A DNA stretch of 46,016 bases from Streptomyces sp. A012304 (GCF_026008495.1 NZ_BQUN01000013.1:97580-143595); one strand, 5' to 3'; positions 1 to 8,444 are shown, counted from the first letter of the stretch. The notes: generated by a model not told the origin, from the sequence alone. Translations and numbers: made by a program.

Positions 1-1029
1 GGCGAGGACGATCCCCCCGCGACCGGCCCGGAGGACACGGTCTCCGCCCCGGAGGACACCCCGGCCACCGGCCCCGAGGGCATCAGGGTCACCGGTCCCG
101 AGGGCATCCCGGTCATCGGCCCTGACAAAACCCCGGCCACTGCCCCCGAGGCCACCGCGGCGACCGCCACCGGCCCCGAGAGCACCCCGGACACCGGCCC
201 CGGCGGAAGCCCTGCCACTGCCCCGCAGGAAACCCCTACGCCGACCCCCGCCCCCGGCGAAACCTCGGCGACCGCCCCCGGGAAAACCTCGGCGACCGCC
301 CCCGACGAAACCCCGGCACTCGCCCCCCAAAGCGTCGCCGCACCCCCGTCACGCCCGGCCCCCGCGCGCCGCCCCCTCCACCGCCGCCCCCTCCCCATGG
401 CCCTCCTCGCCGCCCTGCTCAGCGGCAGTGGTGCCTGGTTCGCCACAGCGGCGTTCGGGGGAGACGACCGGCAGGCCAAGGGGCTGACCGCGACCTACGA
501 AGAGGCGCCACTGGCCGACGGACGCAGTCCGAGTCCGAGGCCGAGCGCGAGTCCGAGCACCAGCCCCACCCCCGACTCGTGGGTGGCGCACAGCGAGCCG
601 GACCTGGACGCCGTCCTCTCCCTCCCCGCCCGGTACCGGGAGTCCGCCCGGCGGGGCGGCGCGAGCGAGCAGCCCCGGCAGGTGGTCTACTCGGCCGGCT
701 CCGTCGGCGTACGCCTCACCCTGTGGGACCGGGCGCCCGCCTCCCCGACGGGCCGGGCGGCGCAGTCGCACAGGACCTGGGACGGCTATGACGGCGACGC
801 GCGCACCCAGACCACCCGCACCAGCTTCCACGGCCACGAGGCCGTCCTCGCCGACACCACCTACGGCAGGGACGGCACCCCGAAGCGCGTCATGGAGCTG
901 TTCGTCCGTACCGACGACGGCCGGCTGTACGAGCTGCGCGTCGACATGCCCAAGGGGACACCGGACGAGAAACAGGGCACGGCGGTCTTCAAGGCGGCCC
1001 GTGACCGCCTTCGGATCGGCACACCCTAG
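1..1029 (+). CDS. C-terminal part of a membrane protein, possibly a Ser/Thr kinase (5' end outside window)
   Basis: The frame is open from the first base and ends at TAG 1027-1029, so this is the last 342 codons of a longer gene. Roughly the first 120 residues are a low-complexity Pro/Thr/Ala/Gly linker built of short variants of 'ATAPEET' and 'TGPEG'. A basic stretch and one hydrophobic segment (codons near 397-460, 'MALLAALLSG...') follow. The rest is an acidic, probably extracytoplasmic domain with Ser/Pro repeats at its start and a compact globular end ('FVRTDDGRLYEL'). Cytoplasmic domain, linker, single membrane span and outer domain is the usual layout of Streptomyces membrane Ser/Thr kinases. 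No kinase motif lies in the window, so the kinase call is inference. The gene is separated by 127 bp from the next one. Confidence 0.6.
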   Translation, partial: GEDDPPATGPEDTVSAPEDTPATGPEGIRVTGPEGIPVIGPDKTPATAPEATAATATGPESTPDTGPGGSPATAPQETPTPTPAPGETSATAPGKTSATAPDETPALAPQSVAAPPSRPAPARRPLHRRPLPMALLAALLSGSGAWFATAAFGGDDRQAKGLTATYEEAPLADGRSPSPRPSASPSTSPTPDSWVAHSEPDLDAVLSLPARYRESARRGGASEQPRQVVYSAGSVGVRLTLWDRAPASPTGRAAQSHRTWDGYDGDARTQTTRTSFHGHEAVLADTTYGRDGTPKRVMELFVRTDDGRLYELRVDMPKGTPDEKQGTAVFKAARDRLRIGTP

Positions 1030-1147
1030 GAACCGGCCGCGTACGGCCCTGATCAGCGGGTTCTTGCCAGTGAACGCTGGCGTCATGTGTGCGGTCGGTG
1101 AATCCCTATTACCGGCGGGTACCCAAAGCCGACCCGCACGTCATACC

Positions 1148-1153
1148 CTGCGC
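1148..1153 (+). promoter_or_regulatory. -10-like element for a leaderless SSADH transcript
   Basis: TACCCT lies about 1145-1150, ending 6-7 bases before ATG 1157, so the expected transcription start falls on or next to the start codon. No convincing -35 hexamer is visible. The call rests on TANNNT spacing alone. Confidence 0.3.
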
Positions 1154-1156
1154 GTC

Positions 1157-2770
1157 ATGACGGACTCGCAGGCCCCGGAGAAGACCGGCACCAACCCCCT
1201 CGCCCCCGCCCCCGCCGGTGTGCGCACCGCCGCCGACGTGGTCACCCCCCAGCTCGTCGCCCAGCTGACCAAGGGCGTCGTCGGCTCCGGGCGCACCGCC
1301 AACCACACGCCGTTCACCGGCGAGAAGCTCGCGGACCTGCCCGAGTCCACCCCCGAGGACGTGGAGAAGGCGTACGCGGCGGCCCGTACCGCCCAGGCCG
1401 TCTGGGCCCGGACCTCGATACGCGAGCGGGCGGCCGTCCTCCTCCGCTTCCACGACCTGATCCTGGAACGCCAGGCCGAGGTGCTGGACCTGATCCAGCT
1501 GGAGACCGGCAAGGCCCGCCTGCACGCCCACGAGGAGGTCCAGGCCGTCGCCGTGGCGGCCCGCCACTACGGCCGCAAGGCCCCCGCCTACCTCAAGCCC
1601 AAGCGCCACGCGGGCGCCGTGCCGACCCTCACCAAGGTCACCGAACTCCGCCACCCGCGCGGCGTCGTCGGTCAGATCGCCCCCTGGAACTACCCGCTGG
1701 AGCTGTCGGTCGGTGACGCCCTCCCCGCCTTCGTCGCGGGCAACGCGGTCGTGATGAAGCCCGACACGGAGACCTGCCTCACCGCCCTGTGGGCGCGTGA
1801 CCTGCTCATCGAGGCCGGGCTGCCCGCCGAGGTCTTCCAGGTCGTCATCGGCGACGGCCCGGTCGTCGGCCCCGAGGTCGTCCGGCACGCCGACTACGTC
1901 TCCTTCACCGGCTCCACCCGTACCGGCCGCGAGGTCGCCCAGGGCGCCGCCGCCCGCCTGGTCGGTGTCTCCCTGGAACTCGGCGGCAAGAACGCCATGC
2001 TGGTCCTGGAGGACGCCGACATCGAGCGGGCGGCCGAGGGCGCGGTCCGCGCCTGCTTCTCCTCCGCGGGCCAACTCTGCATCTCCATCGAGCGGTTGTA
2101 CGTCCACGAGTCGATCGCCGCCGCCTTCCTGGAGCGCTTCGCCGCCCGCACCAAGGCCATGCGCCTGGGCACCTCCCTCGCCTACGGCGCCGACATGGGC
2201 TCCCTGGTCGGTGAACGCCAGCTGGAGACGGTCACCCGGCACGTGGAGGAGGCCGTGGCCAAGGGCGCGACGGTGGTGGCCGGCGGGGTGGCCCGCCCGG
2301 ACATCGGCCCGTACTTCTTCGAACCGACCATCCTCGACGGCGTCACCGAGCCGATGGCGGTCTGCACCGAGGAGACCTTCGGCCCGGTCGTCTCGCTCTA
2401 CCGCTTCCGGACCGACGACGAGGCGGTCGAACGCGCCAACGCCACGCCGTACGGCCTGAACGCCTCCGTCTGGACCAAGGACGGCCGCCGCGGCCGTGAG
2501 ATCGCCTCCCGCCTGCGCACCGGCACGGTCAACGTCAACGAGGGCTACGCCCCCGCCTACGGCAGCGTCCAGTCCCCCATGGGCGGCATGAAGGACTCCG
2601 GCCTCGGCCGCCGCCACGGTTCCGAGGGCATCCTCAAGTACACCGAGGCCCAGACGATCGCCCAGCAGCGCCTGCTGCCGATGGCTCCCTCGCTGGGCAT
2701 GGACGACGAGAAGTACGCGGCCTTCATGAGCCGCAGCCTCCGCCTGATGAAGGCGTTCCGGTTCAGGTGA
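1157..2770 (+). CDS. gabD2: Succinic semialdehyde dehydrogenase (aldehyde dehydrogenase family)
   Basis: A 537-residue NAD(P)-dependent aldehyde dehydrogenase that should oxidise succinic semialdehyde to succinate. Visible family motifs are 'PWNYPLE' for cofactor binding, 'FTGSTRTGREV' for the nucleotide loop, general base Glu274 in 'LELGGKN', and catalytic Cys308 in 'SAGQLCIS'. The Glu-Cys spacing of 34 is typical of the family. A longer open frame extends upstream to 788, but ATG 1157 is preferred. It lacks a ribosome site, but TACCCT lies 7 bases before it, as for a leaderless message. The GMC oxidoreductase follows after 75 bp and is probably cotranscribed. The exact substrate is inferred from overall similarity to actinobacterial SSADH; other aldehydes are possible. 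Confidence 0.85.
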   Translation: MTDSQAPEKTGTNPLAPAPAGVRTAADVVTPQLVAQLTKGVVGSGRTANHTPFTGEKLADLPESTPEDVEKAYAAARTAQAVWARTSIRERAAVLLRFHDLILERQAEVLDLIQLETGKARLHAHEEVQAVAVAARHYGRKAPAYLKPKRHAGAVPTLTKVTELRHPRGVVGQIAPWNYPLELSVGDALPAFVAGNAVVMKPDTETCLTALWARDLLIEAGLPAEVFQVVIGDGPVVGPEVVRHADYVSFTGSTRTGREVAQGAAARLVGVSLELGGKNAMLVLEDADIERAAEGAVRACFSSAGQLCISIERLYVHESIAAAFLERFAARTKAMRLGTSLAYGADMGSLVGERQLETVTRHVEEAVAKGATVVAGGVARPDIGPYFFEPTILDGVTEPMAVCTEETFGPVVSLYRFRTDDEAVERANATPYGLNASVWTKDGRRGREIASRLRTGTVNVNEGYAPAYGSVQSPMGGMKDSGLGRRHGSEGILKYTEAQTIAQQRLLPMAPSLGMDDEKYAAFMSRSLRLMKAFRFR

Positions 2771-2845
2771 GGGACTTCTAGGGGCGCGGCCCCGCGCGAG
2801 ACACCACCAGAAGGCCCGCACGCGACACTCGAAGAGGAGAACGCC

Positions 2846-4624
2846 GTGCCTCAGGACACCTACGACTACGACGTCATCGTCGTCGGCTCGGGCTTCGGCG
2901 GTTCGGTGACCGCCCTGCGCCTCACGGAGAAGGGCTACCGCGTAGGCGTCCTGGAGGCCGGCCGCCGCTTCACCCGCGACACCCTGCCGAAGAACTCCTG
3001 GGACCTGAGGAACTACCTCTGGGCTCCCAGGCTCGGCTGCTACGGCATCCAGCGCATCCACCTGCTGGGCAATGTGATGGTCCTCGCCGGGGCGGGCGTC
3101 GGCGGCGGCTCGCTCAACTACGCCAACACCCTCTACGTACCGCCGAAGGCCTTCTTCGACGACCCCCAGTGGCGGGACATCACCGACTGGCAGGAGGAGC
3201 TGAAGCCGTACTACGACCAGGCGCGGCGCATGCTCGGCGTACGGCTCAACCCGACCATGACCCCCTCCGACGTGCACCTGAAGGCGGCGGCGCAGCGGAT
3301 GGGCGTGGGCGACACCTTCCACATGGCGCCGGTGGGGGTCTTCTTCGGCGACGGCGAGGACGCCGACGGGTCGGTGAGGGCGCGGCCGGGGGAGGAGGTC
3401 GCGGACCCGTACTTCGGGGGTGCGGGACCGTCCCGGCGGGCCTGCTCGGAGTGCGGCGAGTGCATGACGGGCTGCCGTCACGGCGCGAAGAACACCCTGA
3501 ACGAGAACTACCTGCACCTCGCCGAGAAGGCGGGCGCCACCGTGCACCCGATGACGACGGTCGTGTCGGTCACGGACGACTCACGCGGCGGCTACGCGGT
3601 CGCCACCCTGCCCACCGACCGGCCCCGCAAGGGCGAGGGGCGGACCTTCACGGCCCGCCGGGTCGTGCTGGCCGCCGGCACCTACGGCACCCAGACCCTG
3701 CTGCACCGCATGAAGGCGGGCGGCCTGCTGCCGTACCTGTCGGAACGGTTGGGCGAGCTGACCCGCACCAACTCGGAGGCACTGGTGGGTGCGCAGACCG
3801 ACGACCGCCGCTACCGCAAGGCGACCGGGCGGCCGAAGGTCGACTTCACGCGCGGGGTCGCCATCACTTCCTCCATCCACCCCGACGAGAACACCCACAT
3901 CGAGCCGGTCCGCTACGGCAAGGGCTCCAACTCGATGGGCGGCCTGTCGATCCTTCAGGTGCCGTACGCCGAGGGCTCGTCGAGAGTGGCCGGATGGCTG
4001 GCGAACGCCGCCCGCCATCCCCTGCTCGTGCTGCGGTCGCTCTCCAACCGCCGCTGGTCGGAGCGGACCATCATCGGACTGGTGATGCAGTCGCTGGACA
4101 ACTCGCTGACGACCTATCTGAAGCCGGCGGGCGTCGGCAAGGGCCTGCTGACCGCGCGTCAGGGGCACGGCAGCCCCAACCCCAAGCAGATCAGGGCGGC
4201 TTCCGAGGCGGCCTCCGCGATCGCCGCCGACATCAACGGCTTCGCCGGGTCCAACGTGGGCGAGCTGATGGGCACCCCGCTCACCGCGCACTTCCTCGGC
4301 GGCTGCCCGATCGGCGACTCCCCCGAGACCGGCGTCATCGACCCCTACCACCGCCTGTACGGCCACCCCGGCATCTCGGTCGTGGACGGCGCGGCGGTCT
4401 CGGCGAACCTGGGCGTGAACCCGTCCCTGACGATCACCGCCCAGGCCGAGCGCGCGATGTCGTACTGGCCGAACAAGGGCGAGGAGGACCCGCGCCCGGC
4501 ACAGGGCACGGCGTACGAGCGGCTGAAGCCGGTGGAGCCGAAGTCGCCGGCGGTCCCGGCGGAGGCCTTCGCGGCACTGCGGCTGCCGTTCCTGGGGCTG
4601 CCGACGGTGCCGCCGAAGCAGTAG
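2846..4624 (+). CDS. GMC family FAD-dependent oxidoreductase (cholesterol oxidase-like)
   Basis: A 592-residue flavoprotein starting at GTG 2846 behind a GAAGAGGAGA ribosome site. The N-terminal Rossmann FAD motif is 'VVGSGFGGS' (G14, G16, G19). It is followed by 'GAGVGGGSLNYA', typical of GMC oxidases, and near the end by 'LGGCPIG' and 'NLGVNPSLTITAQAER', the C-terminal FAD/active-site block with His/Asn-type residues. A cysteine-rich segment near residue 200 (CSECGECMTGC) resembles an iron-sulfur or metal site and is characteristic of one actinobacterial GMC subgroup. Substrate is unknown: sterol or another alcohol. Close coupling to SSADH suggests an alcohol-to-aldehyde-to-acid route, which is inference. 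The gene is convergent with the sortase substrate downstream, with a shared hairpin between. Confidence 0.85.
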   Translation: MPQDTYDYDVIVVGSGFGGSVTALRLTEKGYRVGVLEAGRRFTRDTLPKNSWDLRNYLWAPRLGCYGIQRIHLLGNVMVLAGAGVGGGSLNYANTLYVPPKAFFDDPQWRDITDWQEELKPYYDQARRMLGVRLNPTMTPSDVHLKAAAQRMGVGDTFHMAPVGVFFGDGEDADGSVRARPGEEVADPYFGGAGPSRRACSECGECMTGCRHGAKNTLNENYLHLAEKAGATVHPMTTVVSVTDDSRGGYAVATLPTDRPRKGEGRTFTARRVVLAAGTYGTQTLLHRMKAGGLLPYLSERLGELTRTNSEALVGAQTDDRRYRKATGRPKVDFTRGVAITSSIHPDENTHIEPVRYGKGSNSMGGLSILQVPYAEGSSRVAGWLANAARHPLLVLRSLSNRRWSERTIIGLVMQSLDNSLTTYLKPAGVGKGLLTARQGHGSPNPKQIRAASEAASAIAADINGFAGSNVGELMGTPLTAHFLGGCPIGDSPETGVIDPYHRLYGHPGISVVDGAAVSANLGVNPSLTITAQAERAMSYWPNKGEEDPRPAQGTAYERLKPVEPKSPAVPAEAFAALRLPFLGLPTVPPKQ

Positions 4625-4648
4625 ACCGAGAGACATCCAGAGACTTCC

Positions 4649-4716
4649 CGCGAGCCCGTCCGCGAGACGTCCGCGTGGCGTCCGTGAGACGTCCGTGAGC
4701 CCGTCCGCGTGGCGTC
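4649..4716. repeat. Degenerate 11-12 bp tandem repeat after the GMC gene
   Basis: Six units of form CGYGNGNCGTC: 4649-4660, 4661-4671, 4672-4682, 4683-4693, 4694-4705, 4706-4716. The array begins 24 bp after the stop codon. No function is visible. Confidence 0.8.
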
Positions 4717-4734
4717 TGGAAGCGGAGACGAGAA

Positions 4735-4768
4735 AGGGACCTGCGCCCCCCTCCGAGCGCAGGTCCCT
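4735..4768. terminator. Bidirectional hairpin terminator between convergent genes
   Basis: A perfect 11-bp stem, AGGGACCTGCG (4735-4745) with CGCAGGTCCCT (4758-4768), and a 12-base loop. It sits between the GMC gene (+) and the sortase substrate (-). There is no strong U tract, as is common in Streptomyces. Confidence 0.8.
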
Positions 4769-4807
4769 CTGTCGCGATGAGGCTTACGCCTCCGTCTTCG
4801 TGATGGC

Positions 4808-5782
4808 TTACGCCTCCGCCTTGCGGCGACGCACCGCGAACACCGCGCCCGCACCGGCGACGACGGCGACACCGCCGACGAGGCCGATCATCGGCAGGGC
4901 GGAGCTGGAGCCGGTCTCGGCGAGGCTGCCGGTGACCTTCGGGGTGGTGCTGCCGGGCTTGGTGTCGGTGACGGGGGCCTTGCCGCCTTCCTGCGGCTTG
5001 GTGCCGTCCGTGTCGGTGCCCGGGGCGACGATCTTGAACTTGTAGGAGATGTCGCCGAAGCCGGTGCACTCCGCGGCGCTGTCGCCGTAGATCGTCGCGC
5101 CGAGCGAGAAGCCGGCGCCGACCGGGGCGGACTTCTTCACGTTGAGGCGCAGCGGGATCTCGACCTCGTACTCGGGCTTCAGCTCGTCGGCGTAACCGAC
5201 GAAGCCGACCGCGTAGCCCTCCTCGTCCAGGGTCTCCCAGACCTTGTCGTCCGGGTTCCAGGCCTGGAGCTGGACCTGCTTGGTCTCGAAGAGCTCCTCA
5301 CCGTACTCGTCGGCGGCCGCCCCGGCGAAGAAGGTCAGGTCCTGGAGGGTGGAGTCGGAGTTGTTCAGCACGTTCAGCGTGAACTTGTGCCAGCCGCTGC
5401 CGGCCGCGATCTTGCCCGGCAGGCCGTCGATGCTGACGTCGACCTTGGTGTCCGCGCAGACCGACGGCTCCGGGTCCGGCTCCTCCGTCTCGGACTGGGA
5501 CGGGCTCGGGCTCGACGACGGGCTGCTGGACTGCGACGGGGAGCCGCTGCCCGAGGGGGAGGGGCTCGTCGAGTCGGACGGGGAGGGGCTGGGCGACGGG
5601 GAGGGGCTCGGCGACTGGGACACGGAGTCCGAGGGGCTCGGGGAGCCCTGGCCCGTCGAGGGCGAGGCGGTCACGGGCGGGGACGCGGAGTCGGACGCGA
5701 ACGCGGCCGGCGCGGAGAGCAGCGCCAACGGCGCGATGACGGCCGTCGCGGCAGCCGCAGCCATGGCACGGCGAAGCTTCAT
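4808..5782 (-). CDS. LAXTG sortase-anchored surface protein
   Basis: A 324-residue secreted wall protein. The start is ATG 5782 (MKLRR...) with GAGGTC upstream; the open frame runs further upstream without support. Residues 1-31 form a signal peptide with an Ala-x-Ala end. Residues about 35-105 are a Ser/Pro/Asp/Glu-rich stalk ('SPSPSPSPSPS', 'PSGSGSPSQSSS'). A beta-rich domain follows ('VDVSIDGLPGK' to 'GDISYKFKIV'), then a Thr/Pro linker. The C-terminus has the sorting signal LAETG (287-291), a hydrophobic segment and an RRRK tail. LAXTG is the known recognition motif of class E sortases in Streptomyces, so covalent cell-wall attachment is expected. No sortase gene is in the window. The ligand or role of the beta domain is unknown. 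Confidence 0.9.
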   Translation of the reverse strand: MKLRRAMAAAAATAVIAPLALLSAPAAFASDSASPPVTASPSTGQGSPSPSDSVSQSPSPSPSPSPSPSDSTSPSPSGSGSPSQSSSPSSSPSPSQSETEEPDPEPSVCADTKVDVSIDGLPGKIAAGSGWHKFTLNVLNNSDSTLQDLTFFAGAAADEYGEELFETKQVQLQAWNPDDKVWETLDEEGYAVGFVGYADELKPEYEVEIPLRLNVKKSAPVGAGFSLGATIYGDSAAECTGFGDISYKFKIVAPGTDTDGTKPQEGGKAPVTDTKPGSTTPKVTGSLAETGSSSALPMIGLVGGVAVVAGAGAVFAVRRRKAEA

Positions 5783-5903
5783 GAAAGACCTCAAGGAGTC
5801 CAGTGGGAGGGCTCCGCGTGTGGGGCGCGGGTGTGGCCCTTGGTTCGAGAGGTTTGATCTACGAAACCTGTGAAGGGTTGTACGGTCTCTCACACGATTT
5901 TTA

Positions 5904-5919
5904 TGTGGTCTGGATCACA
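5904..5919. promoter_or_regulatory. CRP-like palindrome
   Basis: TGTGGTCTGGATCACA matches the Crp/Fnr family consensus TGTGA-N6-TCACA at 9 of 10 defined positions. It lies about 120 bp upstream of the surface-protein start. Streptomyces has a Crp protein, but its preferred site is looser, so this is a candidate only. Confidence 0.35.
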
Positions 5920-6002
5920 TCGTCTTGTGTGATGAGGGCCAGGTTCGTCCGGTGGGCCGGACGCGGCCCCCGGCTGCCGTACTGTCTTGCGCCTGACAAT
6001 CG

Positions 6003-6130
6003 ATCAAGAGGCCTGAGGGCCGGTGGAGAGGCCTTGAGGCCGGTCGAGAGGCCCGGGGGGCGATCGCGCGATCGCCCGGGGGGATCGACACACGCCTGGG
6101 GGTCGATCGGGACGCCCGGGGTCGGTCAAG
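6003..6130. repeat. Degenerate GAGAGGCC/GGTCGATCG repeats upstream of the 6147 gene
   Basis: Recurring words are GAGGCCTGAGGGCCGGTG, GAGAGGCCTTGAGGCCGGTC, GAGAGGCCCG, then GGGGGATCGAC, GGGGGTCGATC and GGGTCGGTC. A self-complementary stretch (CGATCGCGCGATCG) lies inside. Looks like slipped duplication; function unknown. Confidence 0.6.
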
Positions 6131-6146
6131 AGAGGGGGCGCTCGGC

Positions 6147-7247
6147 ATGTCCGGCATTTCCGATGAGGAGTGGGAGAAGTTCCTCCGCGACAGTGAGGAC
6201 GGGGCGTCCGGCTCCGCTCCCAAGGAGCCGTCCGCCCGTGCCCGTATGGTCACCGAGCGGCTGCGGAACCAGGGGGAGCCCGAGGGCTGGCGGACCGGAC
6301 CGGCCTGGCGGGAGACGGACGGCCGGGCGGCCCGGCGCCGACGGTGGTGGTCCGTCCTCGGGGTCGCCGCCGCGCTCGGTGTGGTCGCCGTGTCGCTGAA
6401 GCCGTCGCTGCTGCCCGGCGACCCCCTCGGCGCGGGCGAGCCGAAGGCGGTCGCCTCGCCCCTGCCCGCGGAGACCGCCGCCCCCACCGGGGCGCCGGGC
6501 GAGGCCCCCGACCAGGTCCCCACCCTCGACCAGCCCTTCGCCGGCTCCCCGGCCCTGCGCTGGGCCGACGGTGAGGCCGGCATCGTCCTGCCGCCCGCGA
6601 AGGCCGTCGGATCCGCGTCCGGGGAGCGGGTGGCGCAGGCCCTTCAGCTCACCAAGAAACTGCTGGTCGGCGCCAACCTCGACGCGAAGGTCCTGCGCGG
6701 CGGGCGCCCCACGGCCGCGCTCTCGGTCCTCGACCCCCAGCAGCCGGAGGTGCTCGACAACCTGAACACCTCCCTGCGCTCCCCGAGCGAGAAGTACGAC
6801 CCCGTGCTGCTGTTCAGCCGCTTCGATCCCGACGAGGTCCGGCTGGTCGGCAATGTGGTCAAGACGCGCGGCCATATGACGGTCAAGAAGGGCCAGTACG
6901 CCGGCGTCGCCGTGCACGCCGATTACACCTTCGTCTACCCGGTCAGCCCTGCCGGCGGCTCCACGGAGGTCACCCGCACGATCGTGCGCCGCGTGATCGA
7001 CGTCGAGCTCTCCGACCCCGCCCACTTCCGGGTCACCCCTGGCCGCCTGGTCCTCCTCGCCTACGACCAGGAGATCGGCAACTCGGCGTGCGACGTCTAC
7101 GACGGTTTCCTGCACCCGCAGTTCGACAGCGCGGATCCCACGGGCCCCGCGCCGACCGGCCCGACCACGGATCCCTACGACCGCAGCAAGGGTCTCGGTG
7201 GGGCGGCGGCCGACTCCGGCGAGTGCGGGACGGTGTCCCGGGTCTGA
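6147..7247 (+). CDS. Single-pass membrane/secreted protein of unknown function
   Basis: A 366-residue protein starting at ATG 6147 after an AGAGGGGG ribosome site. The N-terminus (about 65 residues) is hydrophilic and charged ('DEEWEKFLRDSEDG'), ending in ARRRRWW. A membrane span follows ('SVLGVAAALGVVAVSL'). The rest should be outside the cell: a Pro/Ala linker, then a folded domain of about 230 residues with conserved-looking blocks ('LLVGANLDAKVL', 'DEVRLVGNVVKTRG', 'VIDVELSDPAHFRV', 'SACDVYDGFLHPQF'). Type II topology without cleavage is likely. I do not recognise the domain. It is common in Streptomyces at this locus, which is a recollection of synteny rather than something shown here. 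A terminator at 7426-7458 ends the unit. Confidence 0.8.
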   Translation: MSGISDEEWEKFLRDSEDGASGSAPKEPSARARMVTERLRNQGEPEGWRTGPAWRETDGRAARRRRWWSVLGVAAALGVVAVSLKPSLLPGDPLGAGEPKAVASPLPAETAAPTGAPGEAPDQVPTLDQPFAGSPALRWADGEAGIVLPPAKAVGSASGERVAQALQLTKKLLVGANLDAKVLRGGRPTAALSVLDPQQPEVLDNLNTSLRSPSEKYDPVLLFSRFDPDEVRLVGNVVKTRGHMTVKKGQYAGVAVHADYTFVYPVSPAGGSTEVTRTIVRRVIDVELSDPAHFRVTPGRLVLLAYDQEIGNSACDVYDGFLHPQFDSADPTGPAPTGPTTDPYDRSKGLGGAAADSGECGTVSRV

Positions 7248-7308
7248 CGGCCCGGCCCTTCCGGGGGGGCGTCGGCTCTTCCAGGTGAGGGCGCCCGGCC
7301 CTTTCGTG

Positions 7309-7366
7309 GTGGGGGCGTCCGGTCCCGCCGGGGTGGGGGCGCCCGGTCCCGCCGGGGTTGGCGTCC
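7309..7366. repeat. 24-bp tandem repeat downstream of the 6147 gene
   Basis: Two nearly identical units, 7309-7332 and 7333-7356 (differing at one base), plus a partial third. They share the core GGGGGCGYCCGGTCCCGCC. A more diverged copy lies at 7270-7305. Confidence 0.8.
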
Positions 7367-7425
7367 AGGGAGGAGAAGGGGCTCGCGGGGCGCTCAGGCG
7401 AAGGGTTGCGCGGAGTGCACAGGCG

Positions 7426-7458
7426 AAGGGCCCCGCGGGACGGAACCGCGGGGCCCTT
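7426..7458 (+). terminator. Rho-independent terminator of the 6147 gene
   Basis: A perfect 13-bp stem, AAGGGCCCCGCGG (7426-7438) with CCGCGGGGCCCTT (7446-7458), a 7-base loop and a following CTTTC on the + strand. Confidence 0.85.
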
Positions 7459-8084
7459 CTTTCGTCAGCACCGGCGTCAGGGCAGCGCCGGTGCCTGGGG
7501 AGCGGCGCCGGGGGGTTGCGCCGCTGGCCTGGCCTGTCGCCGAACTCGCCCGCCTCCTGCCCGCCGGGGCACGGCCTGCGTGCCGCCCTCGTGCCGCCGG
7601 CCACCACCAGATCTGGCACCCGGCTGAATCCTGTTGTCGTCCGGATTCGCGCCGGGTCGGCGCCCCGGCGCACATGGGGCGTGCGACAGGTCTGGACCTT
7701 TGGCGGTCGAGCGGGACACCGCACCACAAACCGGTGGCCCGGGAGGGGAGTTGGGTCGTTCGGGGCTTTCTACGCATCGTGCTGGATGAACGCGGCGCCC
7801 GCAACCGTTTGACCCAGCCCTTGTGCATTTTTGCAATTTCCGCCGGTCGGCCCCGGGCGTCCCCGGGGCCGACCGTTCTCTTGGGTGACCGGGCTGCTGT
7901 CCCCTGCCGTCCGGTCACGTCCCTGGAGCGAGGTCCCACGACGCACGGCACGATCCGTACGCCTCATCGCTCCAGCGAGCCACGCGTGGTTCTTCCGGGC
8001 CCGCCCCTGGCTGGAACGGACACCGGGACCAACGAAGCCGTCCGGAGCCGGTCACGCGCCGTACGGGTGAGAGGGATGCCGAAC
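7459..8084. other. Gene-free gap between two 3' ends; possible non-coding RNA
   Basis: About 625 bp between a + strand terminator and the 3' end of the - strand chorismate mutase. Such convergent gaps are usually short. It contains AT-rich words rare in this genome (TTGTGCATTTTTGCAATTT at 7820-7838) and a strong + strand hairpin at 7844-7875. No open frame here has convincing coding character: the candidates are Arg/Pro/Gly-rich and lack ribosome sites. A small + strand RNA ending at the hairpin is possible but unproven. Confidence 0.4.
7844..7875 (+). terminator. Strong orphan hairpin terminator
   Basis: A perfect 14-bp stem, CGGTCGGCCCCGGG (7844-7857) with CCCGGGGCCGACCG (7862-7875), a 4-base loop and TTCTCTT after it on the + strand. 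No annotated + strand gene lies between it and the previous terminator 386 bp upstream. Confidence 0.75.
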
Positions 8085-8387
8085 TCAGATGCGACCCCGG
8101 CACAGCTCGAGGAGCGTCATGGCGAGAGACGTACCCGGCTTGCCCAGCGCCTCGCTGTAGTGGCCGAGGACCTCCATCTCCCGGGAGAGGTTCACGCGCC
8201 GGCCGCCGGAGGCGATACGGGCGTCCTGGATCACGGCGGAGACCGCCATCCGTTCCTGGATGAGACCGATGATCCTGTCGTCCAGCGCGTCGATGCGCTC
8301 GCGGGCACCGGTGATCACGTCGGCGGCCTGGGAGGTACGGGCGCCGGTCACGTCGAGAGAGGTGTCGGTGGCGGTCGTTGCGGTCAT
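8085..8387 (-). CDS. Chorismate mutase (AroQ type)
   Basis: A 100-residue all-helical monofunctional chorismate mutase, converting chorismate to prephenate, the first step toward Phe and Tyr. The start is ATG 8387 with GAGGAG 6 bases upstream. Family features are the N-terminal helix 'ARERIDALDDRIIGLIQERM' (Arg, Asp-Asp), the loop 'IASGGRRVNLSREMEVL' and 'LLELCRGRI' at the C-terminus. Length fits single-domain AroQ enzymes. A longer frame upstream is the attenuator, not protein. The 113-base gap between leader peptide and gene holds a terminator hairpin, so expression probably depends on Phe/Tyr-tRNA charging (see leader features). It is divergent from guaA. Confidence 0.88.
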   Translation of the reverse strand: MTATTATDTSLDVTGARTSQAADVITGARERIDALDDRIIGLIQERMAVSAVIQDARIASGGRRVNLSREMEVLGHYSEALGKPGTSLAMTLLELCRGRI

Positions 8388-8444
8388 CGGGGGCTCCTCG
8401 CGGTGGGTGGGGCGCCCGGAACGACAAGACCCGGAAAAGAACGA

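Larger units (their letters stand above)
5783..6146. other. Divergent intergenic region
   Basis: 364 bp between two divergent starts. The left half is unusually AT-rich for this genome (around 5850-5940) and should carry the promoter of the surface-protein gene. It includes the CRP-like palindrome at 5904-5919. The right half holds a degenerate repeat of 'GGCCGGTCGAGAGGCC' type and GATCG-rich palindromes (6000-6135). I could not assign clear -35/-10 pairs. Confidence 0.6.

Noticed and set aside
788..1156. Upstream extension of the SSADH gene to 788
   Set aside because: It overlaps the previous gene in another frame and reads as Arg/Pro/Ser-rich noise; the family N-terminus starts near 1157.
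1109..3547. An 812-codon - strand frame opposite SSADH and the GMC gene
   Set aside because: Shadow composition and complete overlap with two enzymes whose motifs are intact.
7394..7951. Protein-coding gene on the - strand in the 7459-8084 gap
   Set aside because: Arg/Pro/Ser-rich frames overlap two strong hairpins and have no ribosome site.
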